From Hymenobacter sp. APR13 (GTDB lineage Bacteria > Bacteroidota > Bacteroidia > Cytophagales > Hymenobacteraceae), in assembly GCF_000737515.1 (NCBI RefSeq), contig NZ_CP006587.1, forward strand, positions 1,116,001 through 1,180,000: a stretch of 64,000 nucleotides of DNA. The letters run 5' to 3'. A program made the translations under genes and the position numbers. How positions within the stretch are numbered: the stretch's first letter is position 1; the number at the start of each line of letters is the position of its first letter. Positions 59,201 to 64,000 of the stretch are shown here, piece by piece. The notes under the pieces are model-generated. The model made no database searches. It was not told the DNA's origin and saw only the letters and a program-made list of their open reading frames with translations.

Positions 59201-60149
59201 ATGGCCCGCATCGTCACGCTTACCCTGAACCCGACCGTCGATAAAAGCACCACTGCCGACCACATCATCCCCGACCAGAAGCTGCGCTGCGCCGCGCCCA
59301 AGTTCGAGCCCGGCGGCGGCGGCATCAACGTGAGCCGGGCGCTGCGCCGGCTGGGGGCCGACTCGGTGGCGGTGTTTCCGGCCGGTGGGCCCACCGGCCA
59401 GCTGCTGCAGGAGCTGCTGGCGCAGGAGCAGGTGCAGCAGCTGGCCGTGGAAACAGCCAGCCGCACCCGCGAAAATTTCATTGTGGTAGATGCCTCCAGC
59501 AGTCAGCAGTACCGCTTCGGTATGCCCGGCACCGAGCTGACCGCGGCCGAGCAGCAGCAAGTGCTGGCGGCCCTGCGCGACCTGCCCGAAGTGCCCGAGT
59601 TTCTGGTCATCAGCGGCAGCCTGCCCCCCGGCGTGGAACCGGAGTTTCTGGCCGAAATAGCCCGCTGGGCCAAACAGGCCGGTACCCGCATCATTGCCGA
59701 CACCTCCGGCCCGGCTTTGCAGCGCATCCTGCAGGAAGGCGTGTACCTGATCAAGCCCAACGTGGGCGAGCTGAGCAAGATGACCGGCGTGGAAGAGCTA
59801 GACGACGAGGCCGTAGCTGCCGCCGCCCAGCAGCTGGTGCGCGAGGGCCAGGCCGAAATAGTGGTGGTGTCGCTGGGGCCGCAGGGCGCCTGCGTGGTCA
59901 CGAAAGATGCCGTGGACCACGTGCCGGCTCCCGCCGTGAAAAAGCGCAGCACCGTGGGCGCCGGCGACAGTATGGTGGCCGGCTTGGTGTACGGCCTCAG
60001 CACCGGCCTAAGCCTGCCCGAAACGGCCCGCCTGGGCGTGGCCTGCGGCTCGGCGGCCACCATGAACCCCCGGCACCGAGCTGTTCCGCAAGCAGGACGT
60101 AGACCGCCTTTACCAGGGCCTGCTGCAGCGCCTGCCACAGCGCGCATAG
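59201..60149 (+). CDS. pfkB: PfkB-family 6-phosphofructokinase, frameshifted near the C-terminus
   Basis: About 315 residues. The start MARIVTLTLNPTVDKST is exactly PfkB-like; substrate and ATP motifs include FEPGGGGINVSRALRRLG, VISGSLPPGV, IKPNVGEL and the catalytic block STVGAGDSMVAGLVYGLS. At the C5 run 60067-60071 one extra C shifts the frame: the standard ending MNPGTELFRKQDVDRLYQGLLQRLP lies in the other frame and stops at TAG 60147-60149. Unshifted, translation would run to 60484 with a foreign tail. Either the last helix is lost or a base-call error is present. It phosphorylates fructose-6-phosphate or tagatose-phosphate. Confidence 0.85.
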
Positions 60150-60182
60150 CCACGGCACGCCTCCTGCCCTACCCTCGGCCCC

Positions 60183-60584
60183 ATGCCTCTCATCGACAAA
60201 ATTGCCTGGCTGCACCTGCACGACGGCCGCATCCTCAGCACCCGCAGCCGGGGCAAAGACCGGTACTACCTGCCCGGCGGCAAGCGCGAGCTAGGCGAAA
60301 CCGACGCCGATACGCTGCTGCGCGAAATCCGGGAGGAGCTGACCGTGACGCTGGACCCGGCCAGCCTACAGTTGCGCGGCGTGTTCACGGCCCCCGCCCA
60401 CGGCCACGCCCCCGACGTACTGGTGCAAATGACGCTCTACGCCGCCACCTACACCGGCCAGCTGCAGCCCGCCGCCGAAATTGAGGAGGTAGTCTGGCTC
60501 ACCTACCGCCACCGCCCCCAGGTTTCGGCCGTAGACCAGCTGATTTTCGACTGGCTGCGGGAATTGGGGGAGTTGGGGGAATAG
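60183..60584 (+). CDS. Nudix hydrolase
   Basis: 133 residues. The Nudix box is complete, GGKRELGETDADTLLREIREELTV (GX5EX7REUXEEXXU), after KDRYYLPGGKR. The N-terminal strand IAWLHLHDGRILSTRSRG and the C-terminal helix (VDQLIFDWLRELGELGE) fit the MutT-like fold. These enzymes hydrolyse nucleoside diphosphate derivatives; substrate unknown. If pfkB stops at 60149 the genes are 33 bases apart and probably cotranscribed. Confidence 0.9.
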   Translation: MPLIDKIAWLHLHDGRILSTRSRGKDRYYLPGGKRELGETDADTLLREIREELTVTLDPASLQLRGVFTAPAHGHAPDVLVQMTLYAATYTGQLQPAAEIEEVVWLTYRHRPQVSAVDQLIFDWLRELGELGE

Positions 60585-60686
60585 CCAACCAAGTTGCAGA
60601 AAAGCAGTTGGGCTCCACCCTGGAATCCGGTAGTTTTGGAGGCTCCGGAGTGAGTCATACAGCGCCGCCAGCTGAACCTTTTGCCG

Positions 60687-60694
60687 TATCTTCG
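60687..60694 (+). promoter_or_regulatory. Putative -7 promoter box for the two-gene cassette
   Basis: TATCTTCG, one mismatch to TAnnTTTG, 31 bases before the ATG at 60726, with TTTTG at 60679-60683 just upstream. Confidence 0.35.
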
Positions 60695-60725
60695 CAGTAT
60701 TACAGCTACTTAACCCTGCTGCATT

Positions 60726-60890
60726 ATGGGAACCACCGATAACAAGCCAACACCCACAGAACCAACCAAGCTCACCAAAGAGCAGCGGCTGGCCCAGGCC
60801 CGCGAATATGCCAAGCAATTCAAGTTTGACACGCTCAGTGAAGAGGATTTGATTCGGTTGCGCCGTAATGCTTACAAGTATGCCATTTGA
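60726..60890 (+). CDS. Small protein, first gene of a two-gene cassette
   Basis: 54 residues: a Pro/Thr-rich start (MGTTDNKPTPTEPTK) and then two short helices, LTKEQRLAQAREYAKQFKFD and LSEEDLIRLRRNAYKYAI. Highly charged, no signal. Its TGA overlaps the start of the next gene by about 11 bases (next ATG at 60880). The size, composition and overlap resemble antitoxin-type first genes, but no DNA-binding motif is visible. It is not recognised as a known family. Confidence 0.7.
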   Translation: MGTTDNKPTPTEPTKLTKEQRLAQAREYAKQFKFDTLSEEDLIRLRRNAYKYAI

Positions 60891-61455
60891 GCGCGAGCTA
60901 GGTGAAGGCTACCCGTTTCATTACCGCAAAGGGCCATCCCATAAAGATGGCCCTTTGGTTTGCACGCACTATTACACGTTTCGTACCCGTAAAAACCGGC
61001 GGTATGTCGTGGAGGCCGAGCAGTATCAACATCACGTGTATGTGCTCAAATACTATCCGCTGGCACTGAAGGCCTCCCCCAACCGGTTTAAGCTGCTGGT
61101 AAATGATGGAGATGCCTTCCGCATTCTGACCACCTGTACACGGGTTTTTCTGGATATCTGTCGCCGCGACCCATTTGCTTCGGCGGGCTTTGTGGGCGAA
61201 GCCCTGCTGGGCGAGGGCCGGGCTACTACCAAGCGGTTTCGGGTATATCTGAACACGGTTACGGCGTTTGTGGGGCCTACCCGATTCATTCACCACCCGT
61301 TGCCCGTTATAAGTGCTTATTTTCTGGAGTGTCGCGCCAATCCGGAGCCGGGCCTGAAGCAACAGGTGGAGCAGATGTTTCAGGAGCTGTACATCGTGCC
61401 CGAGGCCATGGAGGCCGCGAAGCCTAATCAGCCGGATGATAGCGGCCTAAGCTGA
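60880..61455 (+). CDS. Protein of unknown function, second gene of the cassette
   Basis: 191 residues, no signal. Segments: HYYTFRTRKNRRYVVEAEQYQHHVYVLKYYPLAL (beta), FRILTTCTRVFLDICRRDPFASAGFVGEALLGEG (helix plus conserved-looking FASAGFVGE), then TKRFRVYLNTVTAFVGPTRFIHHPLPVISAYFLECR. The TKRFRVY...F...F.H...SAY pattern gives me the impression of a widespread Bacteroidota family with unknown role, always behind a short charged gene, but I cannot verify this. ATG 60868 would add four residues. It is followed by a 135-base gap before clpB. Confidence 0.72.
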   Translation: MPFERELGEGYPFHYRKGPSHKDGPLVCTHYYTFRTRKNRRYVVEAEQYQHHVYVLKYYPLALKASPNRFKLLVNDGDAFRILTTCTRVFLDICRRDPFASAGFVGEALLGEGRATTKRFRVYLNTVTAFVGPTRFIHHPLPVISAYFLECRANPEPGLKQQVEQMFQELYIVPEAMEAAKPNQPDDSGLS

Positions 61456-61590
61456 AATTTTGACACAATAAAATCAGCCCATAATTCAAATACAAGCCAA
61501 AAAGTCAGCAAAAACATCCTTGCACCCCGTTTGCTAGTCCCCTCGTAGAACCTTCCACTGCGAAGTCTCACCCTACGACGAAAGCAAACC

Positions 61591-64000
61591 ATGAACTTTA
61601 ATAACTATACCATCAAGGCGCAGGAGGCCGTGCAGAAGGCTACTGAAATTGCCGGCGCCAACCAACAGCAAGCCATTGAAACCGGCCACCTGCTGAAGGG
61701 CCTGTTCCAGAGCGACGAGAACGTGCTGTCGTTTGTGGCCAAGAAGCTGGGGGCCAACCTCAACATCCTCACGCCCCGCCTCGATGCCCTGGTGGCCGCC
61801 TACCCCAAGGTGAGCGGCGGCTCGCCCTACCTCGCCAACGAAACCGCCGCCGCACTGCAGCGCGCCACCGGATACCTCAAGGAGTTCCAGGACGAATACG
61901 TGTCGGTGGAACACCTGCTGCTGGGGCTGCTCAGCGGCAAGGACGCCGTGGCCACCCTGATGAAGGACGCCGGCTTCAACGAAAAAGACCTGAAAGCGGC
62001 CATTCTGGAGCTGCGCGGGGGCCGCAAGGTCACGTCGCAGTCGGCCGAGGACCAGTACCAGAGCCTCAACCGCTACGCCCGCAACCTCAACGAGCAGGTG
62101 CGCACCGGCAAAATGGACCCGGTGATTGGCCGCGACGAGGAAATCCGCCGGGTGCTCCAGATTCTGAGCCGGCGCACCAAGAACAACCCCGTGCTGCTGG
62201 GTGAGCCGGGCGTGGGCAAAACCGCCATTGTGGAGGGCCTGGCCCAGCGCATCGTGGCCGGCGACGTGCCCGAAAACCTGCGCGACAAGGTGATTATGAG
62301 CCTCGACATGGGCCTGCTCATTGCCGGGGCCAAGTACAAGGGCGAGTTTGAGGAGCGCCTCAAGGCCGTCATCAAGGAAGTAACTGACTCAGATGGGCAG
62401 ATTATCCTGTTCATTGACGAGATGCACACGCTCATCGGGGCCGGCGCGGGCGGCGACGGGGCCATGGATGCGGCCAACCTGCTCAAGCCGGCTTTGGCCC
62501 GCGGCGAGTTGCACGCCATCGGGGCCACCACGCTCAAGGAGTACCAGAAGTACATTGAGAAGGACAAGGCTTTGGAGCGCCGCTTCCAGGCCGTGATGGT
62601 GGACGAGCCCACCGTGGAGGACGCCATCAGCATCATGCGCGGCATCAAGGAGAAGTACGAGCTGCACCACGGCGTGCGGATTACCGACGATGCCGTTATT
62701 GCCGCCGTGGAGCTTAGCTCGCGTTACATCACCGACCGGTTCCTACCTGACAAAGCCATCGACCTGATGGACGAGGCCGCCGCCAAGCTGCGCATCGAGC
62801 TGAACTCCATGCCCGTGGAGCTCGACGAGGTGCAGCGCCGCATCATGCAGCTGGAAATTGAGCGCGAGGCCATCCGCCGCGAGGAAAACCACGACCGGGA
62901 AGCCGTGCTTAACAAGGACATTGCCGACCTCTCGGCCCGTCGCGACGACCTGAAGGCGCAGTGGGAAAACGAGAAATCGGCCCTCACCAGCATTCAGACC
63001 GAGAAGGAGAACATTGAGCGCTACAAGCTGGAAGCCGACCAGGCCGAGCGCCAGGGCGACTACGGCCGCGTGGCCGAGCTGCGCTACGGCAAGATTCAGG
63101 AAGCCGAAGCCAAGCTAAAGGAGCTGCAGGCCCAGGCCGAAGCCGACAAAAGCAAGGAAGGCGGCTCGATGCTGCAGGAAGTGGTGACTTCCGAGGACAT
63201 TGCCGAGGTGGTAGCCAAGTGGACCGGCATTCCGGTGAGCAAGATGCTGCAGTCGGACCGCGAGAAGCTGCTGAACCTGGAGGCCGAGCTGGGCAAGCGC
63301 GTGGCCGGCCAATCGGAGGCCATTGCGGCTATCAGCGACGCCGTGCGCCGCTCCCGGGCCGGTTTACAGGACCCCAAGCGGCCCATCGGCTCGTTCATCT
63401 TCCTGGGCACGACCGGCGTGGGTAAAACCGAGTTGGCCAAGGCGCTGGCCGAGTACCTGTTCAACGATGAAAACGCCATGGTGCGCATCGACATGAGCGA
63501 GTTTCAGGAGCGCCACGCCGTGTCGCGCCTGATTGGGGCGCCTCCCGGCTACGTGGGCTACGACGAAGGCGGCCAGCTGACCGAGGCCGTGCGCCGCAAG
63601 CCCTACTCGGTGGTGCTGCTCGACGAAATCGAAAAGGCCCACCCCGACGTGTTCAACATTCTGCTGCAGGTGCTGGATGATGGCCGCCTCACCGACAACA
63701 AGGGCCGGGTGGCGAACTTCAAGAACACCATCATCATCATGACCTCGAACACGGGGGCCGACATCATTCAGCAGAATTTCAAGGAGCTCAGCGAGTACAA
63801 CCACGACGAAGTGGTGGACCGCACCCGCGAGGAAGTGGTGGACCGCCTCAAGCAGCACATGCGCCCCGAGTTCCTGAACCGCATCGACGAGATTGTGATG
63901 TTCCAGCCCCTCAAGCGCAAGGAAATCCGCAAGATCGTGGACATCCAGTTCCGCCAGATTCAGCAGCGCCTGGAAGAAGCCGGCATCCGCCTGGAAGCCA
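61591..64000 (+). CDS. clpB: ATP-dependent chaperone ClpB, 3' end outside the window
   Basis: At least 803 residues are in the window, with no stop before base 64000. It starts [22 protein letters not shown], the Clp N-domain. AAA module 1 has Walker [14 protein letters not shown] and Walker [17 protein letters not shown] long coiled-coil middle domain ([29 protein letters not shown] through [15 protein letters not shown]) distinguishes ClpB from ClpA/C. Module 2 has [19 protein letters not shown], where the usual GPTG is GTTG, and [21 protein letters not shown]. It disaggregates proteins with DnaK. Upstream a 135-base gap must hold its promoter. Confidence 0.96.
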   Translation, partial: MNFNNYTIKAQEAVQKATEIAGANQQQAIETGHLLKGLFQSDENVLSFVAKKLGANLNILTPRLDALVAAYPKVSGGSPYLANETAAALQRATGYLKEFQDEYVSVEHLLLGLLSGKDAVATLMKDAGFNEKDLKAAILELRGGRKVTSQSAEDQYQSLNRYARNLNEQVRTGKMDPVIGRDEEIRRVLQILSRRTKNNPVLLGEPGVGKTAIVEGLAQRIVAGDVPENLRDKVIMSLDMGLLIAGAKYKGEFEERLKAVIKEVTDSDGQIILFIDEMHTLIGAGAGGDGAMDAANLLKPALARGELHAIGATTLKEYQKYIEKDKALERRFQAVMVDEPTVEDAISIMRGIKEKYELHHGVRITDDAVIAAVELSSRYITDRFLPDKAIDLMDEAAAKLRIELNSMPVELDEVQRRIMQLEIEREAIRREENHDREAVLNKDIADLSARRDDLKAQWENEKSALTSIQTEKENIERYKLEADQAERQGDYGRVAELRYGKIQEAEAKLKELQAQAEADKSKEGGSMLQEVVTSEDIAEVVAKWTGIPVSKMLQSDREKLLNLEAELGKRVAGQSEAIAAISDAVRRSRAGLQDPKRPIGSFIFLGTTGVGKTELAKALAEYLFNDENAMVRIDMSEFQERHAVSRLIGAPPGYVGYDEGGQLTEAVRRKPYSVVLLDEIEKAHPDVFNILLQVLDDGRLTDNKGRVANFKNTIIIMTSNTGADIIQQNFKELSEYNHDEVVDRTREEVVDRLKQHMRPEFLNRIDEIVMFQPLKRKEIRKIVDIQFRQIQQRLEEAGIRLEA

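Overview
The window looks like a piece of a Bacteroidota chromosome, most likely Hymenobacter or a close relative in the Cytophagales. The reasons are high GC with strong G/C third-position bias, T9SS C-terminal sorting domains, many small lipoproteins, start codons that mostly lack a Shine-Dalgarno, several TAnnTTTG-type -7 promoter boxes just upstream of genes, and a tmRNA with a GEYSYAMAA tag and no encoded CCA. The genus is inferred, not proven. No insertion sequence, prophage, integrase, tRNA, rRNA operon or CRISPR array is visible.

Layout. 1-5.4 kb: the end of a propeller-like protein, a Lpd/MerA-type flavoenzyme, a GNAT, and three related surface lipoproteins. 5.5-10.6 kb (minus strand): pheT, a coiled-coil protein, zapA, a structured RNA candidate with 6S architecture, and rny. 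10.8-19.1 kb: DUF1684 protein, radC, a membrane phosphoesterase, secreted proteins and the UV endonuclease uvsE. 19.3-24.5 kb: ssrA, an S9 peptidase, and dnaX split by an A9 slip site. 24.9-34.3 kb: M16 peptidase, icd, an AT-rich lipoprotein, a TonB-domain gene broken by an amber codon, small secreted proteins, an astacin-type protease and DinB. 34.4-45.1 kb: unknown genes, an aminotransferase, serine hydrolase, zinc alcohol dehydrogenase, cytochrome b561-like protein, a DUF1990-like pair, GT87 and endonuclease V. 45.2-58.8 kb: GluQRS, a Cys-rich lipoprotein and its frameshifted twin, serine hydrolase, a pirin-nitroreductase-pirin cluster, a second S9 peptidase, ArsM, a 2-hydroxyacid dehydrogenase, PHB depolymerase and GreB. 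59.2-64 kb: frameshifted pfkB, Nudix, a two-gene cassette of unknown function, and clpB running off the window.

Most of this is housekeeping plus envelope and secreted functions. DNA maintenance is well represented (uvsE, radC, nfi, dnaX, dinB-like, nudix), as are protein quality control and turnover (ssrA, clpB, S9 and M16 peptidases).

The most unusual property lies between the genes. At least fifteen intergenic spaces hold an imperfect or perfect inverted repeat of about 60-115 bp (one is 180 bp). They fall into several sequence families, some present twice in the window, usually just past a stop codon. Two spaces hold degenerate tandem arrays instead (21-bp and about 40-bp units). Three genes are disrupted at homopolymers and a fourth by a nonsense codon, so programmed slippage, recent decay and base-calling error all need to be separated.
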